A stretch of DNA of 64,000 bases, taken from contig CM072810.1 in NCBI GenBank assembly GCA_037013495.1, forward strand, positions 32,083,843-32,147,842, read 5' to 3'. This document shows, in pieces, positions 21,851 to 34,439 of this stretch. A model generated the notes under the pieces. The model saw only the letters and a program-made list of their open reading frames with translations, did no database searches and was not told the origin of the DNA. Made by a program: the position numbers and the translations under genes. Source of the stretch: Hippophae tibetana (Eukaryota > Streptophyta > Magnoliopsida > Rosales > Elaeagnaceae). Numbering within the stretch: the first letter of the stretch is position 1; the number at the start of each line of letters is the position of its first letter.

Positions 21851-22990
21851 TATGGCAAGAAGATACTACCTCTTTATGACTCATAACACGCTAACCGCAA
21901 GTAAATGGATTGTGCAATTAATATAGTCTATTTTAAGTACTGATATCAATCTCATGAAGAGTTTAATTTTTTTTAATTGAGTAACAATTTGAATATTACT
22001 AATACTAGGAACCTTAATTCCTTAATTTTCTATACATGTGAGTGACTAAAAATCCCCCATATAATGGTTATAATAATCATAAAATCAATTACATCTAAGC
22101 TAGCACATAATTCTTCTCTTGACTAATCAATTACATAGTACTCATTAAGTTTACAATTATCATTGGGAAAAGTACTCGAGAAATCATTTTGAATCATTTG
22201 GACACTTTGGTCACTTAGCTTTAACAAGGGATACATAAGTCACTCGATTTTTAAAATTGAGACACTTTAGTCATATAGGACACTTTGATCACTTAGCTTT
22301 TACAAGGGACACATAAGTTACTCGATTTTTAAAATTGAGACAATTTAGTCATATAAGACACTTTGGTCATAAGTAACTCAATTTTTAAAATTGGGAATCT
22401 TTAGTCATATAAATTCTAAGTTATATGACTAAAGTGTCCCAATTTTAAAAATTGAGTGACTTATGTATCCCTTGAAAAAGCTATTAATAAAAATTTTCTA
22501 ATGAAACAAACAAAATAACTTGAAGAATTGGTCATCCATCATCATTCTCATGCATTTGAATCATACATTTCATCCTAAAAATACTATGCATGTTATTTAA
22601 TCATGATAATCAATCAAAGAACTCTTTCAAATCTATCTAATTACTTCTATAAATTAATTGTTAGCCAAATAATTATAAAATAAAAATTAGATTAAATAAT
22701 ACAAAAATAAATCATAATCATAATTGGTTCAAATTAATTAATTCACATAGTAGAGAATTGAGTTCATAAGATCCCTATATTAAATTCTAACCTCTATATA
22801 TCTTGATCAAATTCATAAATGCAACTTAGAAAATCAAGGAAATTAACAAAAGATAAAAAAAAAGAATATAATACAATCAACCTCTTGATCAAATTGATAA
22901 CTTCAATACAAAAAATCACAAAAATTAGCAGAAGATGAACACAGAATATAATACAATCAATCTCTTGACTTGTACTGGCTTCGTCTCCAA
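21850..22990 (-). mobile_element. LTR 3' half (R-U5), minus orientation, split by an insertion
   Basis: The reverse complement of 21950-22160 and 22535-22830 aligns with the plus-strand LTR end at 24020-24560 (shared strings GGGATCTTATGAACTCAATT and AAATAACATGCATAGT). The homology is interrupted by the foldback segment at 22163-22535. Together with the plus copy it forms a large imperfect inverted repeat around 23000-23900. Confidence 0.65.
22163..22535. mobile_element. foldback/MITE-like insertion with tandem and inverted 60-76-bp units
   Basis: Two direct copies of a unit containing CACTTAGCTTTxACAAGGGA...TTTTTAAAATTGAGACA start at about 22200 and 22276. A shorter third copy starts near 22353. 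A reverse-complement copy occupies 22425-22490. The segment can fold into a long stem. It sits within LTR sequence whose homology resumes on both sides, near ATCATT on each side, a possible target duplication. No transposase is present. Confidence 0.65.
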
Positions 22991-23389
22991 TCTAATCCAA
23001 TTTCCTTCCTCATTTTTCTATTGATGTGTTTATTTTCTCTTTTTTTATAAGGACTACATGTTTCTCTGAATTATGTATTTCTCTTGTTAATTGCATCACT
23101 TGTGTCTTGAATTATTGCGTCTAGCATTGGTAAAAATATATTGATATATGTCCTAATTAGTTTAGGAATCATATTAGATTTGATCCAATGGTATAGATTG
23201 AAAATTGGACTTAAAAATTGATGACTTTATAAAAATAGAGTCATTAGTGCATTTTTTACTTAATATTTACTTATTTTATTTAATAAATAGTATTTTTATT
23301 TCCAAAAAAATTAAAATATAAATTTTTTAGTGAAAATGAGTGAAAATATAATTTTTGAATTTTTTATGAATTTTTAATGCAGAACCAAT

Positions 23390-24745
23390 CAAAAGCTACC
23401 ACGTGGCATTCCATGTAAACACAGAGAGCAAATCACGTCATGCCGCGTGTGAGGAGGACGAAACACGTGCCACGTGTTAGCATGACATTCAATCTGAGTT
23501 CAAAAATCGATCAACGTGTCATGCCACATGTCATCACGACATTAATCCGCGTGTTCCACCCGTGCACAACGCCATCAGTTCCCGCGAATCATGTCTTGCC
23601 ACGTGTTGCTCACTTAACAAGCATTGACTCTAATCGGTCTCCACTACCACGCATTGCTCCCTGATTCGCCCAATGAATTTATAAGGCCACATGTCACGCT
23701 ATGATTGGCTAAAACTGCCAGTTTTCCTTGTTTTGATCGTAGTCCTTGTTCTGAAACTAATCGAACGATTTAGATCGTACTTGAGCTTTATTTAAGCCCG
23801 TAATCCCTCCTTAAACCATAGTTAGCCTCCATTAGCATAATTTTGATTAGTTTTTAGAGCTAAAAAGAGAAAAAATATATAGAAAAATTCAAGAGAAGAC
23901 ACAATTTTGGTGAAGATTTATGAGGAAATTAATTCTACAATTCAAGATATTGATTGTATTTCTTTTTCTACTCTTTTCTTTATCAATTTTATGTCTTTCT
24001 TTATGAAAAAATATGAGCTTCATGAACACAATTATGTGTAATTAATTTATTAATCTAGGGATCTTATGAACTCAATTTTCATCATGTGATGATCTAATAT
24101 TTTTTCAATTATAATATTAATTTAATTGTATTATTTAATCTGATTTTTATGCTATTAATTGTTTGGCCAAGAATTTATCTATAGATGAAATTAAATAGAT
24201 TTGAGAGAATTATTTAATTGTTTGTCTTGATTAAATAACATGCATAGTTTCTAGGTAGAGATGTATGATTCTTATGTATGAGATGCATAATTGATGAACT
24301 TAATGAGTAGTATGTAATTTAATTATCATGAGAGTGTGATTAAATTAGTTACTATATGATGTGTAATTTACTTGAGAGAAGAATACATGTTAGATTAGAT
24401 TTAATTGATCATGTAATTAATTGTTATTATATTGGAGGGATTTTAGCGATTCATATGTTTAAAATATTGGGTGATTAAGTATTTGTAGATATTTTCTCGT
24501 ATATTTTTTGTCACAAAATCTGATTTAATTAATTATTGCTATTTACTTTTAGTTATTTTAATTTTGTTTCCTTAAAATATAAAAACATAAAAAAAATTGA
24601 TTTTTATTATTTTTAATTTTAAAAATTAGTTTCTAATAAAAAAATCTTCGTGGGAACGATCTCTACTTATCATTATATTACTTGTTGCAATATGTATACT
24701 TGTGTATTCATTGAACACACAATTTGTGTGGTGATCAAAAACAGG
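23390..24745 (+). mobile_element. LTR with G-box-rich upstream part (plus)
   Basis: Same LTR type as the solo LTR at 8100-10002. The upstream part (23390-23700) is GC-richer and holds four CACGTG cores. The downstream part (24020-24745) is repeated at 26770-27500 and, reversed, at 21950-22830. It ends with a CTTCGTGGGAACGATCTCTA string and a TATACTTGTGTATTCATTG tail. The LTR start lies somewhere between 23000 and 23390 and could not be fixed. No PBS or gag follows. Confidence 0.65.
23400..23605. promoter_or_regulatory. cluster of four CACGTG (G-box) palindromes
   Basis: CACGTG at 23400, 23464, 23471 and 23600, plus CACATG at 23525 and 23688, in about 300 bases. G-boxes bind bZIP and bHLH factors in plants. 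This is probably the LTR promoter. Activity is not shown by the sequence. Confidence 0.55.
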
Positions 24746-24764
24746 GTTAAAATGTCAAATTCTT

Positions 24765-24995
24765 CTCCGCTTGATCAATCGAGATCCTGCTCAATTAACT
24801 GAGTTTATTATCGTTTAACTCGATAGCATTCAATCAAAGCTCAATTGATTTATCTATTCTCGATTGATTGAGAACCTTCTTAATAGATCTAATTCTACTT
24901 GCCACTTATTAGTATAGGTGCCATATTTCTCTATTGCTCTTCGATCTATTGAGTCTCTTCTTGATCTATGAAGGTGTGACTTGATCTATTGAGCC
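24765..24995. repeat. second cluster of GATC-centred degenerate repeats
   Basis: Units such as TTGATCAATCGAG and CTCGATTGATTGAG recur after the LTR end, as at 3262-3500. Confidence 0.5.
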
Positions 24996-24999
24996 TGTT

Positions 25000-25467
25000 T
25001 TGATTATAACTCGTCCCAATTTTCTCCTTTTACCTTTGTTTGATGTCGTATCACGTATATCAACATAATTAAAGATAATATAGGCTTTTTAAATAATATT
25101 CATCCTAAATAAGGAAAATAGCTAACTTGAAGTGGCTAAATAAAGTTATTTTCATAGAGTTATCAACTTATTCCGATCTCACAGACAACAAAAATAGAAA
25201 AACAATTTAACAATAACTAAAAATAGGCAGGGAGAAAGAAACATACATATATATATTAAGCAAATCATGCAAGGAATTTAATAATTAGTAGACATTACAT
25301 TAGACAATAGTTTGATAATCAGTAGACATGGCATCAACATCATAACAAAGCATGGGATAGGTAGAAAGTAATAAATAAAGATAGCATACAATATACATAA
25401 AGCAATAAATCATCTATATCCCAATACTCAAACATATTCATATAAAATCCCTAAAACTCAATGTATG
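25000..25467. other. AT-rich sequence without recognised feature
   Basis: No ORF, repeat partner or domain noticed. Confidence 0.4.
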
Positions 25468-26490
25468 TGTAAGTCTTGTTGAACTTGTATTTGTATGTTG
25501 GCTTCCCATATACAAAAAATGATGTATGTTATTTTACTTAGTGCTTTTATATTCTTCTGTGTAAGGTTGGTTATTGAAGATCAGTAATTCACACACGCAT
25601 ATAGTTAGGTATGCTTTGTATGCAAGCATGTTTACACATACCACAGGGTTGGTTTTTGTAGTATGCAAGCTAAGTAGAGTGTTGGTTTTCGAAGAGCGAG
25701 CATGTAATTGAGAAAATGTTTTTACTTATGGTTTTTGGTGAGTTTTAGATGCGAGTATCTATGGATTGTACTAGACATTTTTGGAAATAGAAAAATGTAA
25801 CCTTTTGGTACCCCGCCACCACCCTTGCCACCACCTTTGGTGAGGTCGCCAATGAGGTGGCCAACCATTGACTATAAATATCCCATCTCTTTAATTGTTT
25901 ATTAATTCAAAAAAAACCTATCAAAACTTAATAAAAATATCTATTAATTTGAATTCGATATTCACTAATTATATTACAATTGCGATACATTCGTGTGAGT
26001 ATAGAATAGTGTGAGTTACTATTTTACATGGTGAGTGAATACTTTTCTATGTGAGCATACTAATATGATCATATCACATCAAGTGGTATTGGTTGTGGAG
26101 GATATTTTGGTTCATGTGTCAAACCAATTCATTGTAGAAGTAACAAGCATAAGTAGAATAGGTAGTTAGGAAAGGGGTCCCAGCTCATAGAGGTAATATT
26201 GGTTTAATTTCTTTTAGAGTTATAACTACTATATTAATTAGTAAATATTTTGTTGTTGAATGGTTTCCTTAAGCAACTTGAGGACGTTACCACATAGAAA
26301 TGATCTCTATATGGGTTTACCTTAATGTTATATATTCTTAGTTATGGAGCTAGTATAATTCAAGTTTAAATTGTGTATATTGAAACATATGATTAATTAA
26401 ATTTTGATTAGAACATTTTTAATCTCTCTATCTGACTTTTAATTTCCTATAATTTCTTATTTTAAATGCTATCTACTATTTTGATATTAC
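25468..26490 (+). mobile_element. copia-family LTR (family 1), plus orientation, degraded
   Basis: It starts TGTAAGTC like the family-1 LTRs at 48342 and 27727 (both minus). It matches, reversed, parts of 34700-35757, 47540-48342 and 53200-54011 (for example the ACTATxxAGATGTTACC and GGTAGTTAGG regions). Near 26488 an ATTGGTGCTAC string may be a worn tRNA-iMet primer-binding site. It is shorter than the 1.65-kb copies, so it carries deletions. Confidence 0.6.
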
Positions 26491-26625
26491 ATTGGTGCTA
26501 CTTCTATTGAGTGTATTGGTTTCATTATGTTATTTTGTTCGTTGCTTTACATTGTTTGGGCTTAACCATTTCAGTGTTGATTTGTTTCCCTTCTCTGTGT
26601 GTTAAATTCTTTCAAATTTTTTATA

Positions 26626-26775
26626 ATGGATGATATAAAAGGAATGATCAGTGGACTACCTAAGTTTGATGATGTTTTTTATTTTTAGAAAAAGTCTCAA
26701 ATGTGTTCCTACTTGATATTTAACAACAACGATGTTTGGTCCTTGATTGAGGACAATTGGATATGACCTATACAA
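26626..26775 (+). pseudogene. copia gag N-terminus, truncated
   Basis: The frame from ATG 26626 reads MDDIKGMISGLPKFDD..., then after a stop continues with a VWSLIED motif. Both fit the start of copia gag (the LPKFDGxNYxxWK...LWxxIxxG pattern of the UBN2/gag family). It follows the plus-strand family-1 LTR at the expected distance, suggesting that family 1 is of copia type. It is cut near 26772 by LTR sequence. Confidence 0.6.
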
Positions 26776-27500
26776 TTATGTGTAGTTAATTTATAAATCT
26801 AGAGATCTTATGAACCCAATTTTCACCATGTAATGATTTAATATTTTACTCCAATTATAATTATAATTATAATTATAATTATATTATTTAATCTGATTTG
26901 TATGTTATTAATTGTTTGACCAAAAATTTATCTATAGAGACAATTAAATAGATTTGAGAGAATTATTTAATTATTTGTCTTTATTTAATAACATGCATAG
27001 TTTCTAGGCAGAGATGTATGATTCTTATATATGTGATCTATAATTGATTAACTTAATAAATAGTATGCAATTTAATTAACATGAGAGTGTGATTAAATTA
27101 ATTACTATATGGTGTGTAGTTTACTTGAGAGAGGAATACATGTTAAGTTAGATTCATTTGATAATGTAATTAATTGATAATTATATTGGGAGGATTTTAG
27201 CAATTTACATGTTTAGAAAATTAGGGGATTAAGTATTCCTAGATATTTTCTCATATATCTTTTCAGTTACCAATTTTGATTTAATTAATTGTTGCAAGTT
27301 ACTTTTAGTTATTTTAATTTTGTTTCCTTAAAATATAAAAACACCAAAAATTTGATTTTTATATTTTTTAGTTTTAAAAATTATTTTTTAATAAAATAAT
27401 CTTTGTGGGAACAATATTTTCTTATCATTATATTATTTGTTGTGATACATATAATTGTGTATTCATTGCACACACTTTGTGTGTGGCGATAAAGTACTAT
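26770..27500 (+). mobile_element. LTR 3' half (R-U5), plus, second copy
   Basis: A direct repeat of 24025-24745 over about 0.72 kb, with an expanded AATTAT microsatellite at 26852-26883. Joined abruptly to copia gag at its left and to a family-1 LTR start at its right. Confidence 0.75.
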
Positions 27501-27727
27501 TCATAAATACCCGCATATGAAACATACCAAAAACCATAAGATATAGCATCTTCTTGCTTGCAAACTTGCTCACAAAAAACCAACACTCTTAACCTAACAT
27601 GCACTTACAAAAACCAAACTCATGTGTGTGTAAACATGCTTTCATATAAATTATTTTGAACTATGTACATGTGTGAATTTTTGATCCACTGTAACCAACA
27701 CACATATATAAATACATGAGACTTACA
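27500..27727 (-). mobile_element. family-1 LTR start, minus, truncated
   Basis: The reverse complement matches 25468-25800 (GTTGGTTTTT, TTATGGTTTTTGGT). The TGTAAGTCTC start falls at 27727. It lies in inverted orientation to the plus copy at 25468. Confidence 0.6.
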
Positions 27728-27759
27728 CTTTTAAAATGAGAATTAAACAAAATAACTTT

Positions 27760-28420
27760 CATTCTAAGGTAAAGAGACTTATGGACTAGGCCTTTGTCAT
27801 TGTAATTCTTAGAGCATTATTTTTAGATCTTTTCATTTTCATAAGCTTCATTCCTAATCTCTTCTAGCTCATCAATTTCAAGCAAGAATTTCTTTCCTAC
27901 TTGTTCAAGGTCCATGTTTAATTACTTAGTTTCCCAATATGCCCTATGCTTACCCAATAGTCAAATGGAAAGCCTTTCCATAAATCTACTAGTAAGGACT
28001 CATACCAATGGGTGTCTTGTAAGCTACGAAGTGTGCCTATAATACATCATTTAATTTGGTTGCTCAATCCTTTCTTGAAGGCCGCACTATCTATTACAAG
28101 ATTCCCTTGAATTTCTATTACTCACCTTTACTATACCAAAAGTTTATGGATGGTATTGAGTAGCTATATTATGTGTGATATTATACTTTTTTAGTAAGCT
28201 TCAATAGGTAATACATCATTTAATTTCTACCTCAAACACACATCTCTAGATAAATTGATTTGGACAAAGCTTAAACAAATACGGGTCATCTAAAAAATAG
28301 TTCCTACAATCATGGAAAAGTACACAATATATAAACAATGTCAACATACCATAGGTTTGGGCCTATTATAAATAGTTATTCATCAGGAGAAGTTTCAACA
28401 GTTTATGTTTCCTTCTCACT
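27760..28420 (-). pseudogene. Athila-1 integrase, broken
   Basis: The minus strand carries the end of the integrase core (a string equivalent to YKTPIGMSP..L, near 28010) and the C-terminal MDLEQVGKKFLLEIDELEEI...AYENEKI motif at about 27930-27810, diagnostic of Athila elements. It contains stops and deletions. It follows RT-RNase H in the usual order. Confidence 0.75.
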
Positions 28421-28439
28421 CTCAATATTTTCAAAATCA

Positions 28440-29660
28440 AAAATTAGCGTAGATAGATGATAAACTACCACATTTTTAGTTCCTTTTTTTTGTCTCTAAT
28501 CTCTAAGTCAAATTCTTGTCAAAGAAAAACCAACCTAATCAGTCTTGGCTTAGCATTCTATTTACTCAATTAATATCTCAATGTAGAATTATCAAAGTAC
28601 ACAATAACTTTAGACCCTAACAAATAAGATCCAAATTTAATTAATGAAAAAACAATAGCAAAACTTCCTTTTTGGTGGTAGAATACTTAATTTGGGCATC
28701 AAGGAAGGCATTCCTAGCATAATAAAAGACATGTAAACACTATCTACTCTATGTCCCAAAACAACTCCTATGGAAAAATTAAAAGCATTGCACATAATTT
28801 CAAATGGTAAAGGCCAATAAGTTGTTTGGATAATAGGTGCAGAAGTTACTTTTTCTTTTGAAGTATTAAAAAAAATAAGGAAATCATTATCAAACACAAA
28901 GGAGACATCCTTAGCTAATAGGTTACATAAAATATGAATTATTTTAGAAAAATCTTTAATAAATATCTTAGAAAACATGCACATCCTAAGAAACTCCTAA
29001 TTCCCTTCACATTAATAATGGATGGAAATTTAGCAATTAAATTGATTTTTACTTTATCAACTTTGATACCTTTACTTGAAATAATATATCCTAACACAAT
29101 GCATTGTTTAGCCATAAAGTGACTTTTCTTCCAACTAAGAGTTAAGTTGTAGTCAATGCATCTTTCTAAAAATAAAGTCAATTCATGTCAACAATCATCA
29201 TATAACTTTGGAATGTAGTGGGAGCATTGCATAGATCGAATGACATCCTCTTAAAAGCAAATGTCCCAAAAGGATAAGTGAATGTGTTCTTTCTTGATCT
29301 TTTAGTGCAATTGATACCTAATAATATTCTGAAAGATCATCAAGAAAATATCAAAGTCATGCTCAGCTAATCGTTCAACATTTGATCAATAAAGGGATGG
29401 GGAAGGTGATTATTCTTAGTTTAGGATTTAGCTTTTCAAAGTTGATACACATCCTCCATCCCTTAATGGTTTTTGGGCACTAACTCATCCTTTCCACTTG
29501 CTATCAGCAATAAGATAAAGAACTCAGACCTTTAAGAGTTTCATTATTTTAGTTTTCACTACCTCTTTCATAGTAGGGTTAAGACTTCTCTAGGCTTCTC
29601 TTACAAGCTTGGTATTGTCCTCTAAATTAATCTTATGCATAGACAGAGTTGGACTAATAC
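28440..29660 (-). pseudogene. Athila-1 reverse transcriptase-RNase H, broken
   Basis: The minus strand begins at 29645 with MHKINLEDNTK and the MKEVVK..IMKLLK region. The palm section (29400-29200) has lost its YxDD box through deletion and frame changes. 29181-28939 carries YNLTLSWKKSHFMAKQCIVLGYIIS and the GIRSFLG motif. 28984-28637 carries the CNLLAKDVSFVFDND and CNAFNFSIGVVLGHR motifs of the RNase H start. RPRLIRW-like and EIRD-like motifs follow near 28530-28480. This set and order are typical of the Athila lineage. Numerous stops make it non-functional. Confidence 0.85.
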
Positions 29661-29979
29661 CTCTAATATCTCCAATACTTCATCCTATAGCTTTGTGGAA
29701 TTTCTTATGCACCTTAACAAGTTATTTTTCTTGGGTTTTGGTCAAAGTGGATGAAATAATAGCTGGGTAGGTATCCTTTTCTCCTAAAAACACATATTTC
29801 AAGTTTTTAGGAAACTCTTTCAGCTCTATCTTAGGTGGAGTATTTTCTTCCTCGAATGGGGTCTTAGGTAATTCTAAGGGTGCAATAGGCTCCTCTATTG
29901 CTTAAGTAATAACTAAAAATTCATGATATCCCTTAGTCTCTTTGTCTAATTCTTCTTCTATCCTATCAATAGTTAAATC

Positions 29980-30590
29980 ATACTAAAGTTTATATTTCGT
30001 CTAATCTTGCAAAAAGGTGTTATGAGCTACCAACTAGAAATAGATGGAATAGGAAAGGAATCAAAAAATTTGAAATTAGCAGTCTCTTTCAAGAGTATCA
30101 TAGTTAATTTCCCATTATTAATATCTATAATAGCATTCGTTGTGGTAAAAAATGGCCTACCAACTAGAATAGCATGGCCATTGTCCATTGATAGGTTTTA
30201 ATGCATGTTTGTTATAACAAAATCAATAAGTAATATCAGTTTATCTACCTATATAAGCAAATCCTCAACCATATCCTTAGGATACATGGTTATGGGCTTC
30301 AACTCCCCCAACCTAGTTGTAAGTATATTGAGTAAGGCATGAGATTAATACTTGTCCCTAAATCTATCACAAATTTGACCATCTTTTTATCTCCTATAGC
30401 AGTAAATATAATAAAACTACCAAGATCCTTCAATTTTGATGGAAGCTTTTTTTTTCAAGTATTGCACTATCAGCTTTTGATACAACTACTTCTTCACATC
30501 ATACTTTCTCTTCTTAGTGTTTAGTTTTTTTTAAATAATTTTGCATCAGAAGGAATATTCCTAATGAAACTTAAGAGAGGTATATTAATG
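29980..30590 (-). pseudogene. Athila-1 aspartic protease, broken
   Basis: The minus strand reads, across frames, a DLGTSINLMPYSIY motif (near 30360, the Athila D-L-G active-site variant), a GELKPITM region, a MVEDLLI region and LVGRPFFTTTNAIIDINNGKL (near 30150). It is placed between gag and RT. Frameshifts occur near 30350 and 30200. Confidence 0.75.
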
Positions 30591-30899
30591 TCAACCTTAG
30601 ATATTATATTAAATAAATCAAAAATTACTTTTCTTATTTAAAGTCCTTAAGACGGTGTGGAAATGGTATAGGTGATCGATATGGTTCTACTGCCTTGTAT
30701 AATGTAGGAGGTTTAGATGACTCCCCTTGAGTTCACTTAGAAGTCTCTATTTATATCAACACCACCCTTAGGTCCTACTTGCACTTCACATGTGTTCCTT
30801 GTATTATTAATTGAATCATTAGAAATTTTAGAAAAAGTTTTATTCAAAACCTTACCACTCCTTAGAGTTGTCATAGTCTAAGCTTATTAAGATTCATTG

Positions 30900-32095
30900 G
30901 GAAGCTTCCATTTTTTTGTCTTTGCATTTGCTCCACTATTTGCCCAAATTTTCATACGGCCCTCCTCATATATGCCTCTAAAGAATTCAACCTTTGATTA
31001 TGTTTCATGTCATTATCTCGACTTACATGAGTGAAAACATTCAAGTTTTCCTCAAAGGTTGGTTCAATGGGTAGGCAAGGTGGCATATTTTGGTTTATGT
31101 TTAGTGTTGTATATGGTTTTGGGAATATGGTGAGTTAGTATTTGCTTCCTATGAAATATTAAATTGATCTTTGCACCCATAATTATAGGCATTGGGGTAA
31201 GGATTATCCTTGGACCAAGATTGGTATCCCTACATATGATAAACTTCTTGACCAGTACCTACACATGGATCACATGAAAAAGAGAAAACATTAGCATCAT
31301 GCCCAAACATACCACAAACTCCACATACCTCTTGGTTTAGTGTCTTCTTGATATTTAGGAGTTGGAATTTCTTCGTTAATTCCATAAGTTGTAAGACCAT
31401 CTCGTTCTTAGAGCCTATTTCTTTGCTCTAGCTCTTCTCACTCTAGTACTATTGTTTTGGGAGTTAGCACCCACATTTTATAGCGATCAAAAGTCTCTAA
31501 GGTTATTATTTCTCCCATAGCTCTCCTTGTTGCTTTAAAATGTGAATTCACACTGTTGTGTCAATCTGTCATAGAAAAATTAATTTTGTAGCTACAATGG
31601 GAAGTTGTGGTGTGGACATTGAGTGAGAAGTAGTTTCAACCCATCAAAGTTTCATGGAATGATTCTCCTTTGATTTGAGAGAATGTAGTAATGTTTGCTC
31701 TCAAATCGAACGTTTTCTACTATGAATAGTGTCTTCCCATGAATTTAGTATAAACTCTTTTCTAAGCTATTAGGGAACTTGTTGGAAGAGTCATTAGCAA
31801 AACCTTAGTCTTTTCTCTAAGGTTCATGGGAAACATCTCACATTTAATTGATCCCCAGTATGTCTATGCAAATGGAACGTCTATAAAATTGAGTAAAATT
31901 CCTAATGAAGGTCAACCCACCTTCATTAGGCATCCCATCAAAAGATGAAAACATGAAAAAATGAATATGTTTCAATCCATAGTTTCTAACTACCTCATCC
32001 GACTATATAGAAGAAGTAGCAATATTAATGATTGTTACTACATACTCCTTCATTAGTATCACTTTGGGTAAATCATCTCCCATTTTAAATGGCTC
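30900..32095 (-). pseudogene. Athila-1 gag, broken
   Basis: The minus strand carries weak but ordered Athila gag pieces: a start near 32070 (MGDDLPKVILMKEYV), a LRRVPFA...LRFPMNLREKTK-like region near 31850, a PTSSLIA-like region, a GEIITLETF region near 31490, and a knuckle-like CGVCGMFGHDAN string near 31300. Many stops. It is separated from the primer-binding site by a 0.75-kb A-rich leader. Confidence 0.65.
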
Positions 32096-32850
32096 TAAAA
32101 ATGGCTCTAGTTAAAGCTCAAGAATAATAAATAAAAACAAAATTAACAATTAAAATAAATAAATTGGAGAAAAGAAGTAAAAATAAACAAAACATATATA
32201 TCTAACAAAAAGAAATAACAAATAAATAATAAAAGAAAGCAAATAAAAATATTATAATAAAATAAACAAATAAAAGTAAAAAAGAGAAATAAAAATAATA
32301 AATAATAAATAATAAATAATAAATAATTAAACAATTAAAAATAATATAATAAAATAAAATAATCAAGAAACAAAAGTTAGTACATGAAAATACTCAAAAG
32401 ATAAATTAAATTAGTTAATAAATTGATAATTAAGTAAACATTGAAAATAAAAATATAAATTAGTACGAAAACTAAAATTAAGTTGTAAATAAATTAATAA
32501 CTAAAGTCAAGTTTACAAAAGAAAAGAAGTTAAAAAAAGTAAAAATAAATAAAAATAATTTTTTTATTGTGTCATTTTTGTTTTAGAAATATACTTTTTA
32601 AATTCTTAAATTTTTTTAGATTTTTTTTAAATTTTTTTAGATCTCTTTAAATTTTTTTAATATAGACATAAATTTTGACCTTTTTTACATTTTTTTTATT
32701 TTTAAAATTAAAGAACACACGAATAAAAAAATAAATCACAAAATAAAAAGAACAAATATTTACAAAAATATAGAAATAAAAAAATTATGAAACAACAAAA
32801 ATAAAGAAAAATAACTTATTAGAAAATAAATAAATAATTTAAAACACAAA
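32096..32850 (-). other. Athila-1 leader, extremely A-rich on the plus strand
   Basis: Nearly all A/T; includes a seven-base AAATAAT repeat at about 32296-32325. No gene. The long leader between primer-binding site and gag fits an Athila element. Confidence 0.6.
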
Positions 32851-32875
32851 TTCTCTCTCAATAGTGCCAAAAACT
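32851..32875 (-). promoter_or_regulatory. Athila-1 primer-binding site, worn
   Basis: The minus strand reads TTTTTGGCACTATTGAGAGA, matching the Athila-type site TTTTTGGCGCCGTTGCCGGG at most positions, with the CpG positions changed. Confidence 0.65.
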
Positions 32876-32879
32876 TTAT

Positions 32880-34438
32880 GCACAAAAATTAAATAGTCAA
32901 ATTTTGTATTCATAAAAAGCTCATAAGTGTACGAATCACTTGTAATAAGTGACAAGTGTAATAAGTAAACATTGAATTTACAATGGTTTTAAAAAGTTAA
33001 ATTAATTTTCTAATTTAATTAATAAAAATAAATTCTAAACATTCTAAAAGAATGTTGGATGGTTTATAGAATTGTAAATTATAAATTAAATTAATTCTAA
33101 AGGAAGTAAATAAAATAAAGTGATAATTAAAGTAAAGTTGAATCGAGGACCATAAAAAGATATAAGGTTTTAGCGAACATAACATTTCATGAAGAGAACG
33201 ATTTAAGTGGTTTAAATATAAACTAGATTTAATCATTTAATTTCTTTTTAAATAAAACTCTTTATAATCATGATGAGTGTCCAATGATAATTAATTAATC
33301 CATTCTTTCTTGTCTAAGGTTTAAATTAATTAATAAACTATATATATAATTATAAATTCAGATTTAATCCATCTTTAATTTATAATTAAAGTTATTTTTC
33401 AACCACTTAATTTAATACAAATCAATGAAATTAAAATAAACTCTATTCATTATGAACAATTAAGCACAAATTATGTGTCTAATGCTTAATTCTAAAATAT
33501 TTTCATTGTTTATAAATCAAGACTTGGTCCATCATTAATTTATGGTTAAAAACTTTAATAAACATGAAATAAACATAACTTTTATTTATCTAAATCACAA
33601 AATTGTTCTTCCAATCATTGAAAGAAGGAAATAAAATCCCATATAAAAATTTATCCAAACATAGCTTAATTAATAAAAATTAATTTAACTATTAATGGCA
33701 TAAAATTACAAAAGAATTAAAAAAAAATATAACAATTAGAAATATCCCTTTTGTTGAAGACAATTCAAGATCTCTCAAAAAGTTGTCACTCACTTTCCCA
33801 AATTCTTGGATCTTCTTCAAAAATCGAAGGATCTTTTATGTATCTTTATATGGTGGAACGACTAAACGAATTCTATACTAAAAATAATAGAGCATTTGCT
33901 AGAAACAAAGAAAAAAAACTAAAACTAATGTCTTATATAAGATAAAAGGGATCTTATTTATACCTGAGGAAAGGGAGAGAAATGTGGATCGTGAAGGAAC
34001 ATTCATCGCACGTCATAGGCCACATTTCTTACTACCATGAACCACGTCACTTTTGGTACGCGTGAAATAAAATCTCAAGAAATTTTCTCCATGGCACAAC
34101 TATTTCTTTGCTACTGCTAGTGTCAAACTTCTCTTCTCTACTTTCTTATTGTTTCACCCCTAACAAACTAGTTGGAACACATGTAAGGTTACATATGCTA
34201 TTATTTTACTCTTCTAAGTTAAAAATGAGTGTTTTTAGGTACAATTCTTCATGTGGCTATCATTTGAATAAATTTGAAGCCATAAATACATGAAAAAATA
34301 ACAAAAATACCCTTGATTTTAAAAACACAAATTTGATTTAAATAATGATAAAATCATACAATTCAAATCTATTTTTAATATTTAAATGTAAATAAATCCC
34401 GTAATATTAGTAATTTTCAAACACTCATCACTAATACA
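32880..34438 (-). mobile_element. Athila-1 5' LTR, about 1.56 kb
   Basis: Starts TGTATTAG (minus) at 34438, has a TATAAATAAG TATA box at 33953-33962 (minus), and ends next to the primer-binding site. Its U3 and U5 resemble the plus LTRs at 45623-47289 and 56246-57945. At 34438-34440 it interrupts a family-1 LTR. The matching 3' LTR is not seen. Confidence 0.75.
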
Positions 34439-34439
34439 C

